A model generated the notes under the pieces. That model had not been told where the DNA came from. It worked only from the letters and a program-made list of their open reading frames with translations, and ran no database searches. Shown in pieces: positions 16,298 through 26,322 of a stretch of 64,000 bases of DNA (position 1 is the stretch's first letter; each line of letters starts with the position of its first letter). This stretch comes from Aequorivita vladivostokensis. Its GTDB lineage: Bacteria; Bacteroidota; Bacteroidia; Flavobacteriales; Flavobacteriaceae. Position numbers and translations under genes: made by a program. The stretch is taken from NCBI RefSeq assembly GCF_000952855.1, contig NZ_JSVU01000003.1, forward strand, positions 124,001-188,000, written 5' to 3'.

Positions 16298-19200
16298 ATG
16301 GCAAAAGACTGCGAAAATAAATTTCTGATAAACCATAAGGGCACCGAACAGACCCAAAGGTCGCTCAGCGCCATGCTTCCGGAAAATCTGAACTTGAACG
16401 ATTTTTCAACGGAAGACTGGATGAAGTTTGCCAATAATTTTGCTTCGGAAGTAAATTATTTTTCTGTTGAAAATGCTGCTGTACCTTCGGGAAATTGGGA
16501 ATCATTTTTTATTGAAAAGGAAAAAATCGCAGCTTTTTTAAGAGAGGCCGAAACTTCAAACCGCCTCTCCCCGCACCTTGCGCTTTTTGTGTGCTTTCTG
16601 AAATTGCTTGAAATTTCCAAAGCACATTTTAATGCACTAACCAAAAGACATCTCGATTTCTATTACAACGAAATTCTTCAAATTGACAAAAAAGCTCCGG
16701 TCGCAGATAGTGTTCATCTTATTTTTGAATTGGCCAAGAATTTTTCTACTTCCAAAGTAGATGAACATACGCTACTGGAGGCCGGAAAAGATGCTTTGGG
16801 GAAACGACTGCAATACGCAACTGATAAAGAAGTAGTCGTTAACAAAGCGACTGTTGGTGCCTTAAAAAGCATTTACCATCACAGAAAAACCAACAATCTA
16901 AACCCAAATGAATTTAACGGGCTATTTGCCGCGTCAGCAGTAAATTCCGCAGATGGTAAAGGCGAACCTTTTAAAGCCGATGCAAATTGGTTGCCCTTTG
17001 GTTACCCAACCCATTTTAAACCTTCAATTCCTTTGGAAACCCCAAATCTGGGATTTGCAATTGCAGCACCGACCTTGAATTTGGCCGAAGGAGAACGCGT
17101 AATCCAAGTTATTTTCAATCTTGAAAAATCAATTCCGGTTTTCAATATTTCCCAGTTAATTGATTGTATTGATGTTTTTGCCACTGGCGAAAAAGGCTGG
17201 TTGGGACCTTTTAAAATTTCGGCTTCAGTAAAGGGTTTTACTGCTTCCGTAGGAAATAAAACAGTGCAGCTTTGTTTAAAAATTGATAAAACGGAAAAGG
17301 CAATTGTTCCGTATAATCAAGAAATCCACAAAGAAAATTTCGAAACCCAACAACCGGTATTTCGATTTCTGCTGAAAACGAAACAACCCGAATTCAGCAT
17401 CGGTTACCAACTTTATACCGAATTGCTTCAGAAAAAAGTGAAAAAAATAACCGTGAAAGTATCAGTTTCCGAAGCTGAAAATCTGCAACTGAAAAATGAT
17501 TTCGGAACCCTTGCTACAGACAAGCCCTTTTTCCCTTTCGGAACGCAGCCTATGGAACGCTCCGCCTTCTATATTGACTATCCCGAAATGTTCAGCAAAA
17601 AGTGGGATACAGTTTCTCTTCACGCCTCGTGGCTAAACACGCCGACCGATTTCAAACAACATTATATTGCTTACAGAAAAGACGATAGCAATTTCAACCT
17701 TTCGCCAAATCTGTATTTTCAAACGCTCTATTTCAATTTCAATACAGTAACCAAAAAATATGCAAAACCTTCCGGGTTAACGTTTAATCCCACATCAAGC
17801 CCGAGCAATCTTTACATAACCGGAAACGATTATTTTAAGGCGAAGGTTTCCGTGGAAAACAATGAAAATTTGGTAACCGTAAATAATGCCTTTCCGCTTT
17901 TCAGCAAAAACGGGGAGCTTTTTGAAAGCAATCTTTCCATCAATAACGCAAATTACACAACGGGAAAAAACGGGCCAATAAAACTATCGTTGAACCAATC
18001 GTTTTTGCACGCACTGTTCCCAAAGGTTTATGCGCTCGCGCTTTCCACGGAAGAAGATACCGTGCTTCCAAACGAACCGTACACTCCAATTATTGAAAAA
18101 ATTGAACTAAGCTACACCGCGAGCCAAGAAGTGGAATTTGGCGTTTCAGAAACCGCGAATCTTGAAAAAATCCAACTCTTTCACGAGCATCCTTTTGGAC
18201 AGGCGGAAACTTCCGAGACTTTGGTTCCAACGTATTGTGCTGGCGGTGAACTTTACATCGGCCTTGAGAATACCCAGGCTTTACAGCAAGTGCAGCTCCT
18301 TTTTCAATTATTGGAAGGAACCGAAAATCCGTTGGCAGAACCCTTTTCTTCTGCTGAAAAAATTTCGTGGGCGGTGCTTTCAAACAATTCTTGGATGGAA
18401 CTTTCGAGTGATTATGTGTTGGGAAATACAACAGATAACTTCCTAAAAACAGGAATTGTAACCATCACAATTCCGCGCGAAGCTACCGAAAACAATACGT
18501 TGTTGCCTTCGGGGATGGTTTGGCTGCGTGCACAAAATCCAAAGAGCTTCGATGCGGTTTGTAGGTTTATAAACGTCCACGCACAGGTTATTACGGCAAC
18601 TTTCGTAAACAATGGCAATGAACTTTCGCACCTTAAAAACGGTCTGTCTGCCGAAACCATCAGCAAACTTACCCAGCGCGATTCCGCAATAAAAAGTGTT
18701 ACACAACCCTATAATTCCTTCGGTGGAAAACCCGAGGAAAGCGATGAGAGCTACTATCGCCGCGTGAGCGAACGGATCAGGCATCGCGACCGGGCCATTT
18801 CACTGTGGGATTACGAACATTTAATTCTTGATAAATTCCCCGAGGTGTATAAAGTGAAATGCCTAAACCACACCAAAGGCAATGATTTTCACGCCCCCGG
18901 AAATGTTACGCTCGCTGTGATTCCCGATATTAAAAACAACAATGCCTTCGATATTTTTCAACCGCGGCTGAGCACGGCAAAACGGAATGAAATCCAAAAT
19001 TATATCAATGGTTTGAACACGTTTTTCGTTTCCGCGGAAATTATAAACCCCGATTACGAAGAAGTTGAGGTTACGCTCGGCGTGAAGTTCAATACAGGCT
19101 TTGACGAAAATTTTTATACAAAACAAATTGAGGAAGACATCAAAAAATACCTTTCACCTTGGGCATTTTCGGAAACCTCGGTTCTGAATTTTGGCGTCGC

Positions 19201-19435
19201 CTTCCATAAAAACAAACTCATTTCCTATTTGGAAAACCTGGCGTACGTTGACTTTTTGGACGATGTGGTGGTGAAACACAGAACTCCGGAAACTTCGGCT
19301 AACATAGAAAAAACAAACATAATTCCCTCCAGCCCGAAAGCAATTTTGGTATCGGCCAAAAAGCATTTTATTACCGCCGTGCAATCCAAATGCAGGGAAC
19401 AAAACCCTAAAAAACCAGCCATATGTCTTCCGTAA
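16298..19435 (+). CDS. Baseplate wedge protein, baseplate J/gp6-like (Afp11/Pvc11 type)
   Basis: 1045 aa. The N-terminal 550 residues are a large beta-rich region. The diagnostic baseplate J-like segment lies near 805-880 (GGKPEESDESYYRRVSERIRHRDRAISLWDYEHLILDKFPEVYKVKCLNH). The tail domain has NPDYEEVEVTLGVKFNTGFDENFYTKQIEEDIKKYLSPWAF. These features match T4 gp6/P2 gpJ-type wedge proteins that form the iris around the hub. It overlaps the next gene by 13 bp. Confidence 0.93.
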   Translation: MAKDCENKFLINHKGTEQTQRSLSAMLPENLNLNDFSTEDWMKFANNFASEVNYFSVENAAVPSGNWESFFIEKEKIAAFLREAETSNRLSPHLALFVCFLKLLEISKAHFNALTKRHLDFYYNEILQIDKKAPVADSVHLIFELAKNFSTSKVDEHTLLEAGKDALGKRLQYATDKEVVVNKATVGALKSIYHHRKTNNLNPNEFNGLFAASAVNSADGKGEPFKADANWLPFGYPTHFKPSIPLETPNLGFAIAAPTLNLAEGERVIQVIFNLEKSIPVFNISQLIDCIDVFATGEKGWLGPFKISASVKGFTASVGNKTVQLCLKIDKTEKAIVPYNQEIHKENFETQQPVFRFLLKTKQPEFSIGYQLYTELLQKKVKKITVKVSVSEAENLQLKNDFGTLATDKPFFPFGTQPMERSAFYIDYPEMFSKKWDTVSLHASWLNTPTDFKQHYIAYRKDDSNFNLSPNLYFQTLYFNFNTVTKKYAKPSGLTFNPTSSPSNLYITGNDYFKAKVSVENNENLVTVNNAFPLFSKNGELFESNLSINNANYTTGKNGPIKLSLNQSFLHALFPKVYALALSTEEDTVLPNEPYTPIIEKIELSYTASQEVEFGVSETANLEKIQLFHEHPFGQAETSETLVPTYCAGGELYIGLENTQALQQVQLLFQLLEGTENPLAEPFSSAEKISWAVLSNNSWMELSSDYVLGNTTDNFLKTGIVTITIPREATENNTLLPSGMVWLRAQNPKSFDAVCRFINVHAQVITATFVNNGNELSHLKNGLSAETISKLTQRDSAIKSVTQPYNSFGGKPEESDESYYRRVSERIRHRDRAISLWDYEHLILDKFPEVYKVKCLNHTKGNDFHAPGNVTLAVIPDIKNNNAFDIFQPRLSTAKRNEIQNYINGLNTFFVSAEIINPDYEEVEVTLGVKFNTGFDENFYTKQIEEDIKKYLSPWAFSETSVLNFGVAFHKNKLISYLENLAYVDFLDDVVVKHRTPETSANIEKTNIIPSSPKAILVSAKKHFITAVQSKCREQNPKKPAICLP

Positions 19436-22083
19436 AAACATATAGCACCATCGCAAAGGATACTTCCACCCAGGATGACCTCGATTTCGAATTCCTTCGA
19501 AAAAAAGGAATCGAATACATCGAGGCTTTGGGCAGCGGTCTGTGGACGGACTACAACGCCCACGACCCGGGAATCACCACTTTGGAGGTTTTGTGCTACG
19601 CAATTACCGACTTGGGGGCGCGGCTTTCCCTTCCATTGGCAACCATTTTGGCCGAGAAGGACAACCCGAGTTTTTTGAATGACCAATTTTTAACCGCGGA
19701 AAAGGCACTTCCCATAAAACCCGTAACGGCGCTAGATTACAGAAAACTCTTTATAGACATTGAAGGCGTGAAAAATGCCTGGCTCATAAAACACGAAAAG
19801 AAAGTATATGCCAACTGCAAGGAAAACAAACTGTCTTATAAACCTTTCGAAATAAAGGAAAAGTATAAAAAGGAATTTGTTTTAAACGGATTGTACGATG
19901 TTTTGGTGGAATTGGATGAATTGGATCCTGAAATTTTCAATACTGAAGCGAAACGAAACAAAGAAATAAAAAGACTGAAAGAAGAGGTTAGAACGGTTTA
20001 TCAAGCACACCGAAATCTTTGCGAAGATGTAATTGAAATCGAGGAAGTTGAAAACCATCCCGTTGCCGTTTGCGCAATCGTGGAACTGAAACCCGAAGCC
20101 GACGAAGACAAAGTGCATGCCGAGATTCTTTATACAATTGACGAATATTTATCGCCTTCCCTCCGCTTCTACTCTTTAAAGGATATGCTTGAAAAAGGCT
20201 ATGCGCCCGATGAAATCTTTAACGGGCCGCTTTTGAATAATGGATTTATTGACAATTCAGAACTTCGAAAAACAGAACTTCGAAAAGAGGTGCGGCTGAC
20301 CGATTTGATTGATTTAATCCAAAAAATTGAAGGCGTTGACGTTATCCGCGACATCACTATCAACAATTGTGATGGCAAACCCGAAACCAAAAAAATCTGG
20401 AATCTCTGCATTCCCGCCGGAAAAAAGCCGAAACGCTGCGATAATAGTTCGTTCAGCTATTACAAAGGATTTCTTCCGCTGAACATAAACAAAAAAGCGG
20501 TTGACGATTATTTGGAAGCAATTTACGATGAAATCGAAGCCAATATTCTCGATATCGCTTCGCAGAAAAAATCGTTGGAACTGCCCGTTGGACGGTTTTC
20601 CGATGTTGGCAATTACAGTACGATACAAAACGATTTTCCCGAGGTTTACGGCGTTGGGGAACTGGGCGTGAAAAGCACGGCAACCATTGCAGACCGCGCA
20701 AAAGTGAAACAACTGAAAGCATATCTGCTCTTTTTTGACCAGATTTTCGCAAGCTATTTCGCACATTTAAAAAATGTAAAGGATATTTTTTCAATCAACG
20801 GCGAACTGGACAAAAGTTATTTCACGCAGATGGTTGAAAACGTAAAAGACCTTTCGGAATTGGTATCAGCCAATTATTCTTACGATTCAACCATTACGGA
20901 TATTTTGTTCTCCGACCTTGACGATAAAGTTACCCGCAGGAACCAAATGCTGGACCATTTGCTTTCCCGCTTTGCGGAAAGTTTCAGCGAGTACGCTTTT
21001 TTGATGAAACAACTCTACGGCAGCAATACCGATGCTGCGGTAATCAAAACCAAGGAAGGTTTTCTTCAGCAATATGGGATGATTGGCTGTGAACGGCCTT
21101 TGAGTTTTAATTATTACGAACAGAAAGAGGCTGATTTGTGGGACACCGGCAATGTTTCGGCATTCCAAAAACGCATCGCACTTTTAAGCGGCAACCCAAA
21201 TTATTTCCGAAGAAATTTTTCTGACGACCCGTTGGAAATTTACGAGGAAATTGACACCGATGGCATTATTGAATACCGTTTCCGTTTCCGAAGCAAAAAC
21301 AAGGAAATCCTTTCTTCCTCCAGCAAGCATTACCACAATTTGGCTTCGCTTTACAAGGAAATTTTAGACGTGAAAAATTACGGCCGCTTTGCTGAAAACT
21401 ATGAGATAAAAGTGAATACCGCCGGAAAGTTTTACTTCAATCTTACCAATCCGAACATTCCCGATACAACTGATGAAAGCCACGTGATTGCCCGAAGAAT
21501 TTCGAGTTTTTCAACACAATCGGCTGCCGAAAATGCAATTGCTAAAACCGTTGAATTTGTAAACACGCTCGATTTCAATGAAGGAATGTACGTTATTGAG
21601 CATATTCTGCTTCGCCCCGACGTAACAAAAGACACCGCTCCCGAAAATACCTTTTTACCGATTTGTACCGACAATTGCGAGGGTTGCGAAGGCATTGACC
21701 CCTACTCTTTCCGGGTTTCCATCGTTTTGCCGGGATGGACGGAACGCTACAGCAATGTGGATTTCCGAAGGTTTTTGGAAGAACTGATTCAAAAGGAATT
21801 GCCTTCGCATATTTTGGCAAAAATCTGTTGGATTGGTTACCCAAAAAGTTACGATACCAAGGGCGAGGAAAATGAAATGGTGGAACTGGAAGAAGCCTAC
21901 AAAGCCTGGCTATTGGCAAAAACCGATATGGGCCAAAAACAACCGACCACAAAATTGAAAAGGCTCATCAAAATTATGAGCACACTGCACACCATTTACA
22001 CGCAGGGAACGCTTCACGATTGTGATGATGACGAAGAACAACAAGATATTATCCTGGGCAGGACCAACCTGGGCAAACTTTAA
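19423..22083 (+). CDS. Second large baseplate protein (Afp12/Pvc12-like)
   Basis: 886 aa. The N-terminus reads LDFEFLRKKGIEYIEALGSGLWTDYNAHDPGITTLEVLCYAITDLGARLSLP, the 'DYNAHDPGIT' signature of large putative baseplate assembly proteins. The rest is long and lacks named domains; charged coiled stretches occur at 180-205. A Cys cluster (PICTDNCEGCEG) lies near 745-755 and might bind metal. The 13-bp overlap with the preceding gene supports stoichiometric coupling of the two wedge components. Confidence 0.88.
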   Translation: MSSVKTYSTIAKDTSTQDDLDFEFLRKKGIEYIEALGSGLWTDYNAHDPGITTLEVLCYAITDLGARLSLPLATILAEKDNPSFLNDQFLTAEKALPIKPVTALDYRKLFIDIEGVKNAWLIKHEKKVYANCKENKLSYKPFEIKEKYKKEFVLNGLYDVLVELDELDPEIFNTEAKRNKEIKRLKEEVRTVYQAHRNLCEDVIEIEEVENHPVAVCAIVELKPEADEDKVHAEILYTIDEYLSPSLRFYSLKDMLEKGYAPDEIFNGPLLNNGFIDNSELRKTELRKEVRLTDLIDLIQKIEGVDVIRDITINNCDGKPETKKIWNLCIPAGKKPKRCDNSSFSYYKGFLPLNINKKAVDDYLEAIYDEIEANILDIASQKKSLELPVGRFSDVGNYSTIQNDFPEVYGVGELGVKSTATIADRAKVKQLKAYLLFFDQIFASYFAHLKNVKDIFSINGELDKSYFTQMVENVKDLSELVSANYSYDSTITDILFSDLDDKVTRRNQMLDHLLSRFAESFSEYAFLMKQLYGSNTDAAVIKTKEGFLQQYGMIGCERPLSFNYYEQKEADLWDTGNVSAFQKRIALLSGNPNYFRRNFSDDPLEIYEEIDTDGIIEYRFRFRSKNKEILSSSSKHYHNLASLYKEILDVKNYGRFAENYEIKVNTAGKFYFNLTNPNIPDTTDESHVIARRISSFSTQSAAENAIAKTVEFVNTLDFNEGMYVIEHILLRPDVTKDTAPENTFLPICTDNCEGCEGIDPYSFRVSIVLPGWTERYSNVDFRRFLEELIQKELPSHILAKICWIGYPKSYDTKGEENEMVELEEAYKAWLLAKTDMGQKQPTTKLKRLIKIMSTLHTIYTQGTLHDCDDDEEQQDIILGRTNLGKL

Positions 22084-22094
22084 ATACCAAAGTT

Positions 22095-24719
22095 ATGGGC
22101 ACTAAATTAATGGAAATTACTCCACAGTACCGCTCCTTCGTGGACGACCAAGTACTGACCTCCGGGCAGTTGAACGAATTTATAGCATATTTTGAGGACC
22201 AAGACCGCTTGACGCGCGTATGCCTTGTGGGCGTTGGCGTCGCGTGCGGATTTAAGGTTTCGGTAAACAACCAAAATTCGCTTGTAACCGTAACGCAGGG
22301 CTGCGGTGTTACGACCGATGGCGATTTGCTGAAACTTCAAAAAAGTATAAAAAACTCTTCCGATACCTCCATTGTTTTGGAAAGCATCAAATATTCGCAT
22401 TTTATTGATTTTGAGGATGATAAGGCTAAGTACAAACACTTCAGAAACGGCAATGCAACGATTGATTTATGGGAGTTGATTCCGCAGGAAAAGGTTGATT
22501 TGGAAGCGGGACATCTTCCCATAAATTCACAATTGCTCAATGAAAAAGTTGTCGTACTGTATTTGGAAAGTTTTCCGAAAGAAGCAGACATCTGTACCAC
22601 TACAAATTGCGACAATCAAGGGCAGCTAAATATCCAAAATCTTCGGGTGTTATTGATTGACCGGGAAGATGTTGAAAATATCGTAAATGCAAAGGATGCC
22701 ATTTTTACGAAGCACAACGTTTACGAAGCTTTTACAAACCTTCCGCAAACCGCTGTTCCGAAGGTAATTTTAAACGATAGCAATGCAACTTCATATACAA
22801 AATTGGCCGCTGCTTATAAAGCTGCCATCACTTCTTCAAAAAACGGTTTGCATTCCGCGTTTCAGCAATTGTTTCAAGGTTTTTCCGACGTTTTGGATAT
22901 AAAGGACGGAACGTCGAACACGATGTTGAACCAGATAAATAATTTGGATGATTTCAACACCAATGAAAAGGTCCAATACCGCTACGATTTGGTACGCGAT
23001 TTAAGCGATACGTATAATGAATTGGCTGAAATTCTTTTAAAATTGAAAACCGAATGTTGCCCAAATATTGAGGCATTTCCGAAGCATTTGTTGCTGGGCG
23101 CACTTTCGTCCGAAGAAATTTATCCCGAATTGCGCCACGATTTTTACCATTCGCCAACAAACAATGAATACGCCAAATATCTAAAAACGGCGAAAAGTTT
23201 GGTTCAGCGCGTGGTTTTGGTTTTGGACAATTTCAATCTTTCCGATAAAAGACAGATTGCCATTACGCCTTCAAAAACCTGCGGAAATTTAGGCGAAAAA
23301 GCCATCCCCGTTTATTACGAAGTTGATGCTGAAATGCTCACAGCTTGGGATTTCAACAAAACCGAAAATTACAAACAGCGGTTCAACGTAAGCTTTCACA
23401 AACAAAATCTCGCGCCGAACAGTTGGGTGCAAAATCCATTGCAATTTGAGTTGGATTGCAACGATTTTTACAGGATTGAAGGGCATTTTGGGCATCCCGC
23501 GCAGGACAGCCGCAATGCAATAAATAATTTAAAGAATGACTACGCTTTGGATTTTGACTGTTTGCTTTTCGACCTTCAAAAAGATGCGCAGGCATTTACT
23601 TCTTTTTTAAGGGAAAACCCTTCAATTGCCCATAAAGCGGGAGTTCCCAAAGGCGGAACCTTCGTGTTGGTTTCCGAAAGGGAAAATGTGGTGGCCGATT
23701 TTTGTATTTCGAATAAAATCAGCACTGCTTCAGACGGTTGCTGCTCTTTGATGGAATGTACCTATCCGTGGATCAGCTCGCTAAAATATATGAACAACCT
23801 TTCACGAAGTTTGAAAGGAACACAGAGCCGCAATAAACCGATGCCGCAAAATTATGTGCTGCAGGTTATTGAATACAGGATTAACGGCGAACCGCTAATT
23901 AATAGAACGACTACAATTACAATTCCTTTAAAGGAAATATTCTTAAGAAGGATACACGCAGTTACCGAAGCGCTAAATAAAAAATTTGAGAAAGGCGTGG
24001 TTTTCGACTTTAACGAAAGTCAGAAAAGGCTGGTCATTACGCGTGCGAAGGAAGACACTTTCACCATTCGTCTGCGGGAGATTTCACAGGCAAACAACAA
24101 TGCCATTTATACATACAGCAACAATGGCATGTTCCGAAACAATCGCGTTTTCAGGCCCGATGCGATGCGTTGCCGTGATTTGAGAAATTACCGCGAGGCC
24201 TTCTATCAAAAACTGCACGCACAGATTGCACCAGTAAATAAAGATGATGATTACGGAACTTATGATGAAAAATGGGCAAAATGGAGCAAACTCACTGAGC
24301 GATTGGTTACCAATCCTATAATAATTGAAGCAGGATTGACCCGAATGGTTACCTCTTCAGCACAGTTGCCACAAGAGATTAGAACCATAATCGGCAACTT
24401 AAAACGCGATTTGAACCAGGCGGCCGGAAGTGGCACGAACCTACAATTCCGATTGGACGGCGATTGGGTAAACGGCACTTGGGTGAACAAGTTTATGCTC
24501 GACCACCACAGACGAAAAAAGAAAAACACCCACGATGATATTGTGCTGTTCGTGAACCTGCGGAAATATCTTCACAATGAAACCGGAGTTACAAAGCTGT
24601 CCATTTACATCACAAATTTTGAATACTCAAGCGTTTTGGACGCCGCAATGGCAAAATACAAAACCGTGGCCGATTTCTATTTTGGAACGCCAACGGGCGA
24701 AAATGCGATAAGAATATGA
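22095..24719 (+). CDS. Large eCIS-associated protein of unknown function (874 aa)
   Basis: Starts MGTKLMEITPQYRSFVDDQVLTSGQLNEFIAYFEDQDRLTRVCLVGVGVACGFKV, then a beta-rich QNSLVTVTQGCGVTTDGDLLKLQ. No signal peptide or membrane helix is seen. Cysteines cluster in places (CTTTNCDNQ, CCSLMEC). The position right after the wedge genes and its size suggest a peripheral baseplate, cage or fibre component, but no fibre-type repeat is visible. I recall similarly placed unnamed proteins in other Bacteroidota eCIS loci. The 3' end overlaps the next small gene by 4 bp. Confidence 0.8.
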   Translation: MGTKLMEITPQYRSFVDDQVLTSGQLNEFIAYFEDQDRLTRVCLVGVGVACGFKVSVNNQNSLVTVTQGCGVTTDGDLLKLQKSIKNSSDTSIVLESIKYSHFIDFEDDKAKYKHFRNGNATIDLWELIPQEKVDLEAGHLPINSQLLNEKVVVLYLESFPKEADICTTTNCDNQGQLNIQNLRVLLIDREDVENIVNAKDAIFTKHNVYEAFTNLPQTAVPKVILNDSNATSYTKLAAAYKAAITSSKNGLHSAFQQLFQGFSDVLDIKDGTSNTMLNQINNLDDFNTNEKVQYRYDLVRDLSDTYNELAEILLKLKTECCPNIEAFPKHLLLGALSSEEIYPELRHDFYHSPTNNEYAKYLKTAKSLVQRVVLVLDNFNLSDKRQIAITPSKTCGNLGEKAIPVYYEVDAEMLTAWDFNKTENYKQRFNVSFHKQNLAPNSWVQNPLQFELDCNDFYRIEGHFGHPAQDSRNAINNLKNDYALDFDCLLFDLQKDAQAFTSFLRENPSIAHKAGVPKGGTFVLVSERENVVADFCISNKISTASDGCCSLMECTYPWISSLKYMNNLSRSLKGTQSRNKPMPQNYVLQVIEYRINGEPLINRTTTITIPLKEIFLRRIHAVTEALNKKFEKGVVFDFNESQKRLVITRAKEDTFTIRLREISQANNNAIYTYSNNGMFRNNRVFRPDAMRCRDLRNYREAFYQKLHAQIAPVNKDDDYGTYDEKWAKWSKLTERLVTNPIIIEAGLTRMVTSSAQLPQEIRTIIGNLKRDLNQAAGSGTNLQFRLDGDWVNGTWVNKFMLDHHRRKKKNTHDDIVLFVNLRKYLHNETGVTKLSIYITNFEYSSVLDAAMAKYKTVADFYFGTPTGENAIRI

Positions 24720-24961
24720 GAAGATTAGCTGAAAATAGCGCAAAAAAAGAAGGGTATCAGTCGGTAAAATTGTACAATCCGAATGATACCCTTATGGGTC
24801 AAAATACTAAAGAACTAGCACTACAAGTAAGACAAAAGACCGACGATAGTAAACCTAACGAACGAACTAAAGTACAAACTATAAAAGAACTTGAACTAAA
24901 ATATACACAACCCAGTAATTCATCTCTGAATCGAACCATAAATATAAGTCTAAAAAACTAA
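24716..24961 (+). CDS. Small unknown eCIS-locus protein (81 aa)
   Basis: Overlaps the preceding stop (ATGA at 24716) and ends 7 bp before the tape-measure gene, so it is held in the operon by tight spacing. The product is very polar (RRLAENSAKKEGYQSVKLYNPND at the start, a KTDDSKPNERTKVQTIKELEL stretch, and a Ser/Asn-rich end) and probably disordered. No family is recognised. A tape-measure chaperone or small adaptor is possible but unsupported. Confidence 0.65.
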   Translation: MRRLAENSAKKEGYQSVKLYNPNDTLMGQNTKELALQVRQKTDDSKPNERTKVQTIKELELKYTQPSNSSLNRTINISLKN

Positions 24962-24968
24962 ACCACAA

Positions 24969-26318
24969 ATGGTTGCGCCAAAAAATATCATAAAAAAAGT
25001 GCAAATTGGGGTAAATACCCCTTCACTTGCCCATGGTATGCAGCTAAAAGATGGATTGGGCGATTTTTTTAAAGAAGAAATCCTTCCGGAAATGGACAGT
25101 TATTTCAATTTGCTTCAAAAAAACAATCCAAAAATTATACGAATCGAAAATATTTTCTTAGAAATCTCGATTAAAGAAAAAAATTCTTTGAAAGACCTCA
25201 AAATATTAATTATCAATGAATTAAAAAAAACGATTAATAAAGAAAATATTTTAAGCCCGGAGTGGAATGATTTTAAAACCACGTCGCCTGCGCAAAACGA
25301 GGCCGAAGCATTTCTTCATTTTCTAAAAACAGGGACACTGCCATGGTGGTTTGAGCAAAAACCGGATATGTGGAAAGGTTATTTTGAGGTTGCAAATTTC
25401 AAAAGTGAAACATTAAAAGCACTGAAAAACCTTCTTTCAAAAGCAACGATTCGCAAGCGATTGATTTATCAATTTGATAATAACCAGTTGTTCAAAATTG
25501 TAAATACATTTTTAGAAAAAACCGAATCAGGTCATTCGAAAAGCAAAGTTCCCAGAAAATTCAGAAACCAATTTTGGGAAGCTGGGCTTTTGTATTCAAT
25601 TCATAAAAACGCCGAAGAAGTTGAAACAATATTTCAAAATATTCCCGCCAAAGAAGTCTCAAAATTGCTACAAATTTCAAAGGAAAGTTTCGGTTTGGAT
25701 ATTTCTTTGAACACTAAAAATATTCAAAAGGAAACTGCTGAAAGAGAAGTTTCCCTTAAAACAGAAAAGAGCCAAAAAGAGATAGACATTACTGACGCTG
25801 AAGAAGAAGCTGAAACAAATAAGGATGGTATTTTGGTACAAAATGCCGGATTGATTTTACTGCATCCCTTCCTAAAAATGTTTTTTGAAAAAATGGATTT
25901 TATTTCGGAAAAGACTATCAAACCTGAAAAAATGGACGAAGCCATCCACGCGCTCCACTATTTGGCAACGGGAAAGGAACAGGCGTATGAGTACGAACTT
26001 GTTTTTGAGAAATTTCTTTGCAATGTTCCTCTAAACCATCCAATTAACCGTCATATTTTGTTGACAAAGGAGCAAAAAATGGCCTGTGAGACATTGCTGG
26101 AGGCCGTGCTTGGCCATTGGACGGCACTGAAAAGCAATTCCACTGCAATTCTTCAAAACGAATTTTTGCAACGGGAAGGCAAACTCACGATTTCAGCAGA
26201 AAAACAACAGCTTTATATTCAACGCAAAACCCAGGATATTCTTTTGGACAAACTGCCGTGGAATGTGCATTTGATCAAAATTCCGTGGAAGGAAAAAATC
26301 CTGTTTGTGGATTGGTAA
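24969..26318 (+). CDS. Contractile injection system tape-measure protein
   Basis: 449 aa with the CIS_TMP-type start IIKKVQIGVNTPSLAHGMQLKDGLGDFFKEEILPEMDSYFNLL, and EAEAFLHFLKTGTLPWWF, a motif repeated in this family. Further family-like parts are NAGLILLHPFLKMFFEKM and PLNHPINRHILLTKEQKMACETLLEAVLGHWTALKSNS. Predicted mostly alpha-helical. In eCIS this protein sets tube length or organises the lumen. It lies immediately before the cargo candidate, only 4 bp away, which supports co-loading in the tube lumen. Confidence 0.93.
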   Translation: MVAPKNIIKKVQIGVNTPSLAHGMQLKDGLGDFFKEEILPEMDSYFNLLQKNNPKIIRIENIFLEISIKEKNSLKDLKILIINELKKTINKENILSPEWNDFKTTSPAQNEAEAFLHFLKTGTLPWWFEQKPDMWKGYFEVANFKSETLKALKNLLSKATIRKRLIYQFDNNQLFKIVNTFLEKTESGHSKSKVPRKFRNQFWEAGLLYSIHKNAEEVETIFQNIPAKEVSKLLQISKESFGLDISLNTKNIQKETAEREVSLKTEKSQKEIDITDAEEEAETNKDGILVQNAGLILLHPFLKMFFEKMDFISEKTIKPEKMDEAIHALHYLATGKEQAYEYELVFEKFLCNVPLNHPINRHILLTKEQKMACETLLEAVLGHWTALKSNSTAILQNEFLQREGKLTISAEKQQLYIQRKTQDILLDKLPWNVHLIKIPWKEKILFVDW

Positions 26319-26322
26319 AATT

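Noticed and set aside
26305-26322. GTG start for the cargo candidate
   Set aside because: It lies within the tape-measure coding end and adds six unconserved residues; ATG 26323 is normal.
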